This document shows, in pieces, positions 56,724-63,967 of a stretch of 64,000 nucleotides of DNA; positions within the stretch are counted from its first letter, which is position 1; the number at the start of each line of letters is the position of its first letter. The stretch covers positions 1,426,001-1,490,000 of the forward strand of contig NZ_CP092361.1 of assembly GCF_022354465.1 (NCBI RefSeq). Reading direction: 5' to 3'. The position numbers were made by a program, and so were the translations under genes. The notes under the pieces were generated by a model. That model was not told the origin of the DNA. It worked only from the letters and a program-made list of their open reading frames with translations, and did no database searches. This DNA comes from Wielerella bovis. Lineage in GTDB: Bacteria > Pseudomonadota > Gammaproteobacteria > Burkholderiales > Neisseriaceae.

Positions 56724-56830
56724 TACACGACAATAATTTGTAGGTCGGGCATTCATGCCCGACACAATGCGCCGTGATTCATCATGTCGGGCATGAATGC
56801 CCGACCTACGGAAATATTTTTTGTCGTGTA
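56724..56830. repeat. Long palindromic repeat element after lepA
   Basis: TACACGACAA at the left pairs with TTGTCGTGTA at the right, and inside them GTAGGTCGGGCATTCATGC and its complement form perfect arms, each also self-complementary (GGGCATTCATGCCC). 107 bases with no coding potential. It resembles GTAGGTCGG-type repeats common in Neisseria genomes. Confidence 0.75.
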
Positions 56831-56836
56831 TCGAAA

Positions 56837-57031
56837 GGCTGCCTGAAACAAAAAATCATGGAAACCAACATTCAAAAAACTGAACGCCTAATCCAAGAGT
56901 AACCGCATACACGCGCAATATTCGCAGGATTATTTTGAAACGGGCAAAGTGCAAAAAATCAATTTGTCGCACACTTTGCAAAAAGTGCCACGCGAACACA
57001 TTTTGTCGTATCGCCTTGTTGCATGAAGCCG
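56837..57031 (+). pseudogene. 5' relic of the RelA/SpoT-domain gene
   Basis: About 190 bases nearly identical to 57786-57981, including the leader, the ATG (56858) and codons for METNIQKTERLI. It has lost five bases after codon 12 (stop at once), has a few substitutions, and ends in GCATGAAGC followed by unrelated repeat DNA. It is one of two direct repeats that bracket the MNT-HEPN pair. Confidence 0.9.
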
Positions 57032-57036
57032 AGTGA

Positions 57037-57107
57037 GTCAGATACTCGTATCCGACAATGCCCAATTATCCGTAAAATGTCGGATTCAAGAATCCGACCT
57101 ACTGGTG
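57037..57107. repeat. GGATTC/GGATAC palindromic repeat
   Basis: TCAGATACTCGTATCCGACA and TGTCGGATTCAAGAATCCGA followed by CCTAC. Same family as palindromes at 22270, 33546, 56738, 59855 and 62085. Confidence 0.65.
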
Positions 57108-57109
57108 AA

Positions 57110-57121
57110 ATGCCGTCTGAA
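57110..57121 (+). other. Canonical Neisseria DUS (foreign dialect)
   Basis: ATGCCGTCTGAA, the 12-mer used by Neisseria meningitidis and gonorrhoeae, 18 bases before the mntA start. The resident dialect is AGGCAGCCTGAA. Confidence 0.9.
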
Positions 57122-57138
57122 AGCCAAAGGAAACCATT

Positions 57139-57429
57139 ATGAAACCATCAGAATTACTGCAACAACACCGCGCCGAAATCAGTGCAATTATCGCCGCACA
57201 TCGCGCCTATAATCCACGTGTATTCGGTTCTGTAGTGCATGGTTTGGATAATGAAAACAGTGATTTGGATATTTTAATTGACCCACAAAAAGGCATGACG
57301 CTATTTGATTTGGGCGCAATTCGCAGCGAATTGATTGAGTTAATGGGCATTGAAGTGGATATTCACACGCCCAAAAGTTTGCCGAGCAGTTTTCGGGAAA
57401 CAGTTTTGCGTGAGGCTTTGCCATTATGA
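57139..57429 (+). CDS. mntA: MNT-type nucleotidyltransferase antitoxin (MntA)
   Basis: 96 residues. Minimal nucleotidyltransferase fold: GSVVHGLDNENSDLDILID carries the GS motif (residues 30-31) and the metal-binding Asp pair D42 and D44. In known MntA/HepT pairs this protein adenylylates the HEPN toxin at a Tyr and so neutralises it. Ribosome site AAAGGAAACC. The stop overlaps the start of the HEPN gene (ATGA), so they are translationally coupled. A canonical Neisseria DUS lies just upstream. Confidence 0.9.
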   Translation: MKPSELLQQHRAEISAIIAAHRAYNPRVFGSVVHGLDNENSDLDILIDPQKGMTLFDLGAIRSELIELMGIEVDIHTPKSLPSSFRETVLREALPL

Positions 57430-57779
57430 AAAAATCATTGCGCTTAAAAGATTACGTTCAGCATATTTTGCAAGCAATTGAACGAATTGAAGATTATTGC
57501 GAAGATGAAACCGAATTATCTTTTTTAAACAATGAAATGCTGCAAGACGCGGTGGTGAGAAATTTGGAAATCATCGGCGAAGCAAGTAATAATATTTTGA
57601 AAAAATGCCCTGATTTTGCTGCACAACATCCTGATTTACCATTGAAATCAGTATACGAAATGCGAAACGCAATTGCACATGGTTATTTTGCGATAGATTG
57701 GGAAATGGTTTGGGCAACCACGCAAGAGAATTTACCTGAATTTTATGCGCAATTAAAGCAAATTGAATTACCTGAATAA
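57426..57779 (+). CDS. hepT: HEPN-domain RNase toxin (HepT)
   Basis: 117 residues, all helical. The HEPN catalytic motif R-x4-H is RNAIAH (residues 80-85), followed by GY at 86-87: the RX4HXY form whose Tyr is the target of MntA-type modification. DAVVRNLEIIGEASNNI (near 41-57) is the conserved first half. Predicted ribonuclease, cleaving tRNA or mRNA. Overlaps mntA by 4 bases. The key residues are intact, so the pair is probably functional. Confidence 0.9.
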   Translation: MKKSLRLKDYVQHILQAIERIEDYCEDETELSFLNNEMLQDAVVRNLEIIGEASNNILKKCPDFAAQHPDLPLKSVYEMRNAIAHGYFAIDWEMVWATTQENLPEFYAQLKQIELPE

Positions 57780-57807
57780 TTTTCAGACAGCCTGAAACAA
57801 AAAAATC

Positions 57808-58386
57808 ATGGAAACCAACATTCAAAAAACTGAACGCCTAATCCGAGAAATCAACCGCATACACGCGCAATATTCGCAGGATTATTTTGAAACGGGCAAA
57901 GTGCAAAAAATCAATTTATCGCACACTTTGCAAAAAGTGCCACGCGAACATATTTTGTCGTATCGCTTGAACTTGCATGAAGCGATTAACGATTATTTGG
58001 CGTTTGCCGACACGCGCGGCATTGATTTTTTCTACCGCGTTAAAACCGCCGAAAGCATCAACGACAAAATTGCTCGCTATTTGGCGCGTGAAAATCAGTA
58101 TCCCGTCAACAATATTCTGAACGACATTTTCGGGGCGCGTGTGATTTTGCCGTCTGAAAGCGTAGCGGAAATTATGGCGCGTTTAGATGATTGGAAAGCG
58201 CAATATGGCTTAAAAAATTGGTATTTGCGTGATGTGGATGGCTACATTGGCGTACACGTTTATTTTAAAAACAGCAGCAATTTCTATTACCCTTGGGAAT
58301 TGCAAATCTGGGACGAAAAAGACGTGGCAGAAAACATCCGCAATCATCAAGCTTACAAACGTGATTTTGTTCAGGCAGTTGAATAG
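57808..58386 (+). CDS. Small RelA/SpoT-domain protein (alarmone-synthetase type)
   Basis: 192 residues, a stand-alone RelA/SpoT nucleotidyltransferase fold without HD hydrolase or TGS/ACT domains. KTAESINDKIARYL (near residue 90) and NNILNDIFGARVIL (near 105) correspond to the ATP-binding region, DVDGYIGVHVYFK (near 147) to the G-loop, and YYPWELQIWDEKD to the ExQ motif. The usual Arg after GY is Ile here, so activity is uncertain. It might make (p)ppGpp or act as a toxin that pyrophosphorylates other targets; neither can be decided. The gene contains the Neisseria DUS core (58149-58158). Its 5' end is duplicated at 56837-57031. Confidence 0.82.
   Translation: METNIQKTERLIREINRIHAQYSQDYFETGKVQKINLSHTLQKVPREHILSYRLNLHEAINDYLAFADTRGIDFFYRVKTAESINDKIARYLARENQYPVNNILNDIFGARVILPSESVAEIMARLDDWKAQYGLKNWYLRDVDGYIGVHVYFKNSSNFYYPWELQIWDEKDVAENIRNHQAYKRDFVQAVE
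58149..58158 (+). other. Neisseria DUS core inside the RelA/SpoT gene
   Basis: GCCGTCTGAA, the 10-base core of the canonical Neisseria DUS, preceded by TT instead of AT. Encodes LPSES. Confidence 0.8.
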
Positions 58387-58466
58387 TTTTATTCAAATAA
58401 AAATAGGAATTTGATTGAAAAAGCTTTTGTAAGGTTTTAATTTTGAATTGGATTAGGCAAATATAG

Positions 58467-58588
58467 TATAGTGAATTCAATTTAAACCAGTACAGCGTTG
58501 CCAGCTCTCTTATGTACAAGTATACACGGCGGTCGCTGTCGCCTTGTCCTGATTTAAATTGAATCCATTATAAATTGAATCCACTATA
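58467..58588 (-). repeat. Correia-like element with duplicated right end
   Basis: TATAGTGAATTCAATTTAAACC to TTTAAATTGAATCCATTATA, directly followed by a second AAATTGAATCCACTATA. The extra 16 bases repeat the terminal inverted repeat. Confidence 0.88.
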
Positions 58589-58608
58589 TGCTCTATACCA
58601 ACGAAATA

Positions 58609-58634
58609 AAGGGCAGATGTTTCACATCTGCCCT
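58609..58634 (-). terminator. Intrinsic terminator after the lipoprotein gene
   Basis: GGGCAGATG, short loop, CATCTGCCC, then TTTATTT on the minus strand. Perfect 9-base GC-rich stem about 18 bases after the stop of the lipoprotein gene. Confidence 0.8.
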
Positions 58635-58651
58635 ATTTATTTTCACGCTGA

Positions 58652-59296
58652 TTATTCTGCCTTATTACGCAAATCTAAAATGTTACGCCAACCGTCATTG
58701 GTTTTTACCAAAGTAATGCGTTTTTCTTCCGTTTGTTTCAAGCCTTCATAGTAAGGACTATTTTTCAACAAACGTTTTGCCCAACGTTCTGGCACAATTT
58801 TCGCTTCATAAGAAACTTGCGTAATCGTTACCCCATTAGCAGGTGTTGGCTCGGTGAAATAATTGATTTTGCTCACTTCTTCATGACCGATGCACATCAA
58901 ATGACCATGCGGACTTGGAATAAACGTTTTGCGACCCTTGTCGGTTAAACTATAAACTAAATAGCGTATTGTGTTTTCGCCCTCGCCCACGCGCAGATTT
59001 TTTTCTTGACGATACAAACCTGCATCAACAAAACTTTCCATTTGTTTCATCGCCGCCAAGTTCGCACGTTTACCATTATCCAAACGTTTTAACAAACGCA
59101 ATTCTGACGCACCCAACTGACTATCTTGCGGATTATCGCTCTCATGACGATGTTCTACATTCAACGTAAATGGAACACAAACTGCATTATGTTTTGCAGA
59201 TGCGCTAACCGCTTTTTGAACATCAGATTGAGATAATTCATTACCGCCACACGCAGCCAACATCAATGCAGCACTTAACACAAACAGTTTTTTCAT
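58652..59296 (-). CDS. Lipoprotein of unknown function
   Basis: 214 residues from MKKLFVLSAALMLAACGGNE, with lipobox LAAC (Cys about residue 16) and GGAG six bases before the ATG. After the anchor the mature protein is hydrophilic, with ELSQSDVQKAVSASAKHNAV near the start and SLTDKGRKTFIPSPHGHLMC in the middle; two additional Cys residues (in AVCVPF and LMCIG) could form a disulfide. I do not recognise a family with confidence. It lies divergent from the arsC-like gene and ends in a clear terminator, so it is a single-gene unit. Confidence 0.75.
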   Translation of the reverse strand: MKKLFVLSAALMLAACGGNELSQSDVQKAVSASAKHNAVCVPFTLNVEHRHESDNPQDSQLGASELRLLKRLDNGKRANLAAMKQMESFVDAGLYRQEKNLRVGEGENTIRYLVYSLTDKGRKTFIPSPHGHLMCIGHEEVSKINYFTEPTPANGVTITQVSYEAKIVPERWAKRLLKNSPYYEGLKQTEEKRITLVKTNDGWRNILDLRNKAE

Positions 59297-59452
59297 AGAA
59301 TACTCCGTCATAATAGGAAAGGAAGAATAACCATAAGAATAACGAGAAAAACCGCCGCCGACAAGACAAAACTGCTGCAATTTTATACAATCTGCACAAA
59401 ATATTTTTTTAACTCGTTTTCAGGCTGCCTGAAACAAAATAAGGATAACAAA

Positions 59453-59812
59453 ATGATAGATTTATATGGCATTCCCAACTGCGCTACCGTTAAAAAAGCC
59501 CGTGTTTGGCTGGAAGAACGTGGTATTGCATACACATTCCATGATTTTAAAAAAACTGCTCCTTCATCAGATTTTCTGTCAAACTGCATGGAACAAGTCG
59601 GTTTGGAAACTCTGTTGAACAAACGTGGTACAACTTGGCGCAAATTATCGCCCGAACAACAAGCACTAGCCACCTCCAATGAAGGTGCAATCCTTTTAAT
59701 GCACGAACACCCCAGCGTGATTAAACGCCCTGTATTGGTACACAATCAAACTGTTAGCATTGGTTTTTCTGCCGAACAATATGAGCAAATTTTTCAGGCT
59801 GCATCAAAATAA
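59453..59812 (+). CDS. ArsC/Spx-family protein (YffB type)
   Basis: 119 residues, thioredoxin-like fold. MIDLYGIPNCATVKKARVWL holds the single redox Cys (residue 10) in the family CxxxKK pattern, and RGTTWRKLSPEQ and IKRPVLVHNQ are typical of YffB-like proteins. It is probably a glutathione- or thiol-linked reductase rather than a dedicated arsenate reductase; no ars genes are nearby. The C-terminal FQAASK is encoded by a DUS. Confidence 0.88.
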   Translation: MIDLYGIPNCATVKKARVWLEERGIAYTFHDFKKTAPSSDFLSNCMEQVGLETLLNKRGTTWRKLSPEQQALATSNEGAILLMHEHPSVIKRPVLVHNQTVSIGFSAEQYEQIFQAASK

Positions 59813-59819
59813 TGAAACC

Positions 59820-60023
59820 TGATACATGGCATAACCATAAGTTTGGATATTTACATCCAACATTTTTTCCATGTAAACACAAAATTTGCAAGATTCTTAA
59901 ATCTTAAATTTCTTATATTTAACAACTGTTTGTTTTTATTTTAAACGATCGGATACAAGTATCCTACCTACGAATTTTCAGGCTGCCTTTTAATTATTAA
60001 ACATCAAAAAGGCAGCCTGAAAA
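59820..60023. repeat. Palindromic repeat remnant and DUS pair between arsC-like gene and suhB
   Basis: TTTGGATATTTACATCCAA and CGGATACAAGTATCCTACCTAC belong to the same degenerate repeat as 22246-22380. An inverted DUS pair (59975-60023) then forms a bidirectional terminator between the convergent genes. Confidence 0.6.
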
Positions 60024-60035
60024 TATTTTCTTTAT

Positions 60036-60833
60036 TTATGCAACATGTTTACCAATAATGCGCAACATTTGTGCCAATATTTTGGGATTAGCAGCAACAA
60101 TATTACCTGTTTGCAACCAAGTTTGTTCGCCTTGCATATCCGTAACAATGCCACCTGCTTCTTGCACAATCAATGCACCTGCGGCAATATCCCATGCATT
60201 CAAATTAAACTCAAAGAAACCGTCAAAACGTCCAGATGCCAATGAGCATAAATCCAATGATGCAGCACCTTCACGGCGTGCGCCTGCAGTTTTTTGGATA
60301 AATTCTTTCAAAATAACAAAATATTGGTCAAGCATGGATTGGTCAACGACTGGAAATCCTGTGCCAATCACGCATTGATTCAATTCAATGCGATTGGATA
60401 CACGAATGCGGCGGTCATTCAATAATGCGCCTTGTCCGCGTGATGCGGTGTACAAGTCATTGCGTTCTGGCGCATAAACCAATGCTTCTTTCAATACGCC
60501 TTTTTCTAATAAAGCCATGCTGATGGCGTATTGTGGGTGTCCGTGCAAATAATTGGTTGTGCCGTCCAATGGGTCAATAATCCATTCAAATTCAGCACGT
60601 TCATCGCCAATCACGCCTGTTTCTTCGGATACAATGCGATGATGTGGATAGGCTTCTTTAATGGTGTCAATGATGATGCTTTCTGCGTGGCGGTCAACAT
60701 CTGAAACAAAATCGTTGAATGATTTGCTGTCCACTTTGATGGCGGATAAATTGTTAGCAGCGCGCAGCATCATATCCCCTGCTTTGCGTGCGGCTTTGAA
60801 TGCTGTGTTGAGAGCTGGATTAAGTTGAGCCAT
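60036..60833 (-). CDS. suhB: Inositol monophosphatase family protein SuhB
   Basis: Mg-dependent phosphatase, also a transcription antitermination (rRNA) factor in E. coli. 265 residues. VSEETG (metal-binding Glu near residue 70), WIIDPLDGTTNYLHGHP (motif A, near 84) and NAWDIAAGALIVQEAGG (motif B, near 210) are all present. Start MAQLNPALNTAFKAAR. A monocistronic gene with AT-rich upstream DNA. Confidence 0.95.
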   Translation of the reverse strand: MAQLNPALNTAFKAARKAGDMMLRAANNLSAIKVDSKSFNDFVSDVDRHAESIIIDTIKEAYPHHRIVSEETGVIGDERAEFEWIIDPLDGTTNYLHGHPQYAISMALLEKGVLKEALVYAPERNDLYTASRGQGALLNDRRIRVSNRIELNQCVIGTGFPVVDQSMLDQYFVILKEFIQKTAGARREGAASLDLCSLASGRFDGFFEFNLNAWDIAAGALIVQEAGGIVTDMQGEQTWLQTGNIVAANPKILAQMLRIIGKHVA

Positions 60834-61127
60834 GATGATAATTCTTTCGCTATTTCACATAAAAATAAATAAGGCAGCCTGAATATATTTTCAGGCAGCA
60901 TGTTAGAAGTTAATAATCATTTGTTTGTGTTTATTTTTGCGATAAATTGACTTAAATTGTGGGTATTATCTACAAAACCAATTCCACACTTGAATGGTTA
61001 TTAACCCTTAAAATAAGGTTTCAGGCTGCACCAAATAGGCAGCCTGAAAAATATGAATTATACACTAGACGATTATGATGATACAGGTTTACCATTGAAT
61101 CTTGATATAAAAATATGAAAGTCGCTC
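60834..61127. other. Intergenic region between suhB and rarD
   Basis: About 290 bases between divergent genes. Two DUS pairs are present (about 60871-60900 and 61019-61050), otherwise AT-rich sequence with no recognisable gene. Both promoters should lie here, but no consensus is obvious. Confidence 0.6.
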
Positions 61128-62033
61128 ATGAACGCCATTATGCCAACCGAACAACGCAAAGGAATTTTATACGCTTTGGGCTGCTATGGAATATGGGGAA
61201 CATTTCCCTTATTTTGGTATCCGCTCAATCAATCTGCCATGCCCGCGCAACAAATTTTGGCGCAACGTATTACATGGTCGGCAATATTTGCCATTATTTT
61301 GCTGCTGATATTCAAACAAGGTAAGGCCTTATTAAAGGCATTTGGGCAGCCCAAAGTTTTGGCAACTTTTGCGTTATCATCATTTTTGGTGGCGATGAAT
61401 TGGCTGATTTATTTATGGGCGATTATCAATCATCATGTTGTGGAAGCCAGCTTGGGGTATTTTATCAATCCATTATTCAGCGTGTTATTAGGTTTTCTAT
61501 TTTTCAAAGAAAAATTGAATCGTACCCAAATTATCGCGGTTATATTGGCTGGCATGGGCATTTTATGGTTGGTCATTTTAGCAGGTAATATTCCATGGAT
61601 TGGCTTATTGCTGGCAGCTAGTTTTGGATTTTATGGTTTGGTGCGCAAACTCGCACCCATGCCACCGTTGGCAGGATTAACGCTGGAAACTTTGTTAATG
61701 TTGCCATTTGCGCTGGCTTATTTGGCATGGTGTGGCAGTCAAAATATACTGGTGTTTAGCGAACTGAATGCTTTGCAAAAAACCGTATTGTTTGCATCAG
61801 GCGCAGCCACCACCATTCCTTTGTTGCTGTTTGCCGCATCAGCACGACGGATTTCTTTGTCTTTATTGGGCATTTTGCAAAATTTAGCTCCCGTGTGCCA
61901 ACTTCTTTTGGGATTATTATTTGGCGAACAATTAGTTGGTGCAAAATTAGGCGGCTATTCTTTGGTTTGGTTGGGCGTTTTAGTCTTTTTATATGGCGCG
62001 TGGCAACAAATGAAACAAGCAAAATTAAGCTAA
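61128..62033 (+). CDS. rarD: RarD-type EamA family transporter
   Basis: Inner-membrane transporter of the drug/metabolite superfamily. 301 residues with ten predicted helices. GILYALGCYGIWGTFPLFWYP, AQRITWSAIF and NHHVVEASLGYFINPLFSVL (near residue 105) are characteristic of RarD (chloramphenicol-sensitive family). Substrate unknown. The ribosome site is weak, and an ATG four codons downstream is an alternative start. Confidence 0.9.
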   Translation: MNAIMPTEQRKGILYALGCYGIWGTFPLFWYPLNQSAMPAQQILAQRITWSAIFAIILLLIFKQGKALLKAFGQPKVLATFALSSFLVAMNWLIYLWAIINHHVVEASLGYFINPLFSVLLGFLFFKEKLNRTQIIAVILAGMGILWLVILAGNIPWIGLLLAASFGFYGLVRKLAPMPPLAGLTLETLLMLPFALAYLAWCGSQNILVFSELNALQKTVLFASGAATTIPLLLFAASARRISLSLLGILQNLAPVCQLLLGLLFGEQLVGAKLGGYSLVWLGVLVFLYGAWQQMKQAKLS

Positions 62034-62045
62034 AAAATTTTCAGA

Positions 62046-62184
62046 CTCAAACCTTTGCAAAACCCATTCAGGCTGCCTGAAAACGCGTAGATTGGATACT
62101 CGTACCCAATAGTTTGTAAATTAAAACAAATGTTTATAAGCATATGAAATATCCAATTCAAGAATTGGATATTGCAAAGGTTTC
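62046..62184. repeat. GAAACC-ended palindromic repeat, inverted copy
   Basis: CAAACCTTTGCAAAACCCATTCAGG at the left and ATTGCAAAGGTTTC at the right. The interior carries TTGGATACTCGTACCCAA and ATATCCAATTCAAGAATTGGATAT. It links the GAAACC ends to the GGATTC palindrome family. Confidence 0.65.
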
Positions 62185-62216
62185 AGGCTGCCTTTTTAAT
62201 AAAGGCAGCCTGAAAA
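62181..62216. terminator. Inverted DUS pair between convergent rarD and HerA-like genes
   Basis: TTTCAGGCTGCCTTTTT and AAAGGCAGCCTGAAAAAA form a long stem with a very short AT loop; a bidirectional terminator candidate. Confidence 0.7.
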
Positions 62217-62232
62217 AACATTAAACTTTTGA

Positions 62233-63750
62233 TTATTTCAACATATTTTTAATCACACCCATCACAGTGCGTGAAATGGCTTTGGTAACTTGTTTGTTAA
62301 TTTGGTCGCCAACAGAATCCGCCAAATCATAAGCCAAGCCCTGTCCTGCTTTTTTGCGCCCCCCAAATAAACCACCCAAAAAACCATCTACCATACCAGG
62401 TTTGGCTGCTTCCGCTTGTGCTGCTTTTTCCTGCGCTTTAGCATCAGCAGCAGCCTGAATCTCATCAGCTTGTTGTTGCGCTAGTTGCTGCAAAGCTTCG
62501 TATGCCGAGAAATTATCCACCATATCTTTGTAATGTGGATACAAACTATCGGCTTGGAATGCAGCATTGCGTTCTTCAATGGCAAGTGGCGATAATTGAG
62601 ATTGTGGTGGCATAATAAACGCACGTTGTACCACTTGCGGCATACCTTTTTCATCCAAATACGACACCAATGCTTCGCCCACCGCCAATTCGGTAATGGC
62701 TGTCGCGACGTTTAAATCGGGATTACTACGGAATGTATCTGCTGCCGCCTTCACCGCTTTTTGGTCGCGTGGTGTGAATGCGCGTAAAGCATGTTGCACG
62801 CGGTTACCCAACTGTCCCAATACCGTATCGGGCAAATCCAGCGGATTTTGCGTAACAAAATACACGCCCACACCTTTGGAACGAATCAGTCGCACCGCTT
62901 GTTCCACTTGGTCAATCAACACCTTGTTAGCATTATCAAAAATCAAATGCGCTTCATCAAAAAATAACACAAATTTGGGTTTATCAGGGTCGCCAATTTC
63001 AGGCAGCATTTCAAATAATTCCGCCAAAAACCACAACATAAACGCGCTGTATAAACGCGGCGAGCGCATCAATTTTTCAGCATTCAAAATATTCATCACG
63101 CCCTGACCATTTTCACACTGAATCCAATCTTGCAAATTTAATTCAGGTTCGCCAAAAAATTGGTCTGCACCTTCGCTTTCTAATTGCAATAATTGGCGTT
63201 GAATGGCACCGATGCTGGCTGCCGATACATTGCCATAAGTTGCGCGATATTCTTTTGCATTATCAGATACATATTGCAATAAACCACGCAAATCTTTCAA
63301 ATCAATCAAATGCCAACCTTTGTCGTCCGCTACACGAAAAACAAGGTTTAACACACCTTCTTGCGTGTCGTTCAGATTCATCAAACGCGCCAATAACATC
63401 GGGCCCATTTCGGAAATACTCACGCGCACTGGAATGCCCGTTTCGCCATACACGTCCCAAAAACGCACAGGAAAACCTTGCAAATAGCTGTCGTCCAAAC
63501 CATATTGCGCCATGCGTTCGCCCACTTTGCCGCTGTTTTGCCCTGCGCGACAAATACCCGATAAATCGCCTTTCACATCCGCCATAAACACAGGCACGCC
63601 TGCGCTGCTAAACGTTTCAGCAAGTTTACGCAAGGTAACGGTTTTGCCTGTACCTGTTGCACCTGCGATTAAACCGTGTCGGTTTGCCATTTTGGCGATA
63701 AGATTAATGGCTTGATTTTGGTGTGTATGAGCAATGGTGTATTCGGTCAT
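62233..63750 (-). CDS. HerA/VirB4-like ATPase (DUF853, YjgR type)
   Basis: 505 residues, cytoplasmic. Walker [17 protein letters not shown] (near residue 30), followed by [13 protein letters not shown], a hallmark of the family, and Walker [17 protein letters not shown] (near 262). The Arg-containing [15 protein letters not shown] resembles the sensor region of HerA-type motors. The C terminus has an Ala/Gln/Lys helical stretch and [18 protein letters not shown], a Gly-rich tail. Function is undefined; E. coli YjgR is similar. Not linked to a nuclease or defence gene here. Confidence 0.9.
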   Translation of the reverse strand: MTEYTIAHTHQNQAINLIAKMANRHGLIAGATGTGKTVTLRKLAETFSSAGVPVFMADVKGDLSGICRAGQNSGKVGERMAQYGLDDSYLQGFPVRFWDVYGETGIPVRVSISEMGPMLLARLMNLNDTQEGVLNLVFRVADDKGWHLIDLKDLRGLLQYVSDNAKEYRATYGNVSAASIGAIQRQLLQLESEGADQFFGEPELNLQDWIQCENGQGVMNILNAEKLMRSPRLYSAFMLWFLAELFEMLPEIGDPDKPKFVLFFDEAHLIFDNANKVLIDQVEQAVRLIRSKGVGVYFVTQNPLDLPDTVLGQLGNRVQHALRAFTPRDQKAVKAAADTFRSNPDLNVATAITELAVGEALVSYLDEKGMPQVVQRAFIMPPQSQLSPLAIEERNAAFQADSLYPHYKDMVDNFSAYEALQQLAQQQADEIQAAADAKAQEKAAQAEAAKPGMVDGFLGGLFGGRKKAGQGLAYDLADSVGDQINKQVTKAISRTVMGVIKNMLK

Positions 63751-63802
63751 GATAGTGTCTTTCTATTATTCATCCATATGTTTTCAGGCTGCCTTAATTT
63801 TA

Positions 63803-63967
63803 GAACCTGTATTCATGAGATTGATGGTTTGATTTTATTGATAATTTATGCGCATACAAGGCAGCTTTTTATACCAATATTGAACATATTGACGTGAAAA
63901 GCCAACGCAGTAAGCGCATGAGGTAGCGATAAAAGCAAGCTATTAAGATTATGAATACAGGTTCTTA
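63803..63967. mobile_element. MITE-like element, GAACCTGTATTCA ends, copy 2
   Basis: Same family as 39726-39892, with TTA outside both ends (TTTTAGAACC and GGTTCTTAATG). The interior retains ACCAATATTGAACATATTG and GCGATAAAAGCAAG. The remaining bases to 64000 show no gene. Confidence 0.85.

Noticed and set aside
52440..58590. Prophage or integrative element covering the region from the IS630 element to the RelA/SpoT gene
   Set aside because: Conserved lepA lies in the middle, there is no integrase, phage structural gene or tRNA attachment site, and the two islets have separate flanking duplications.
62233..63750. HerA-like ATPase as part of a HerA-nuclease defence system
   Set aside because: The YjgR/DUF853 type is a common single gene and no nuclease or SIR2 partner is adjacent in the window.
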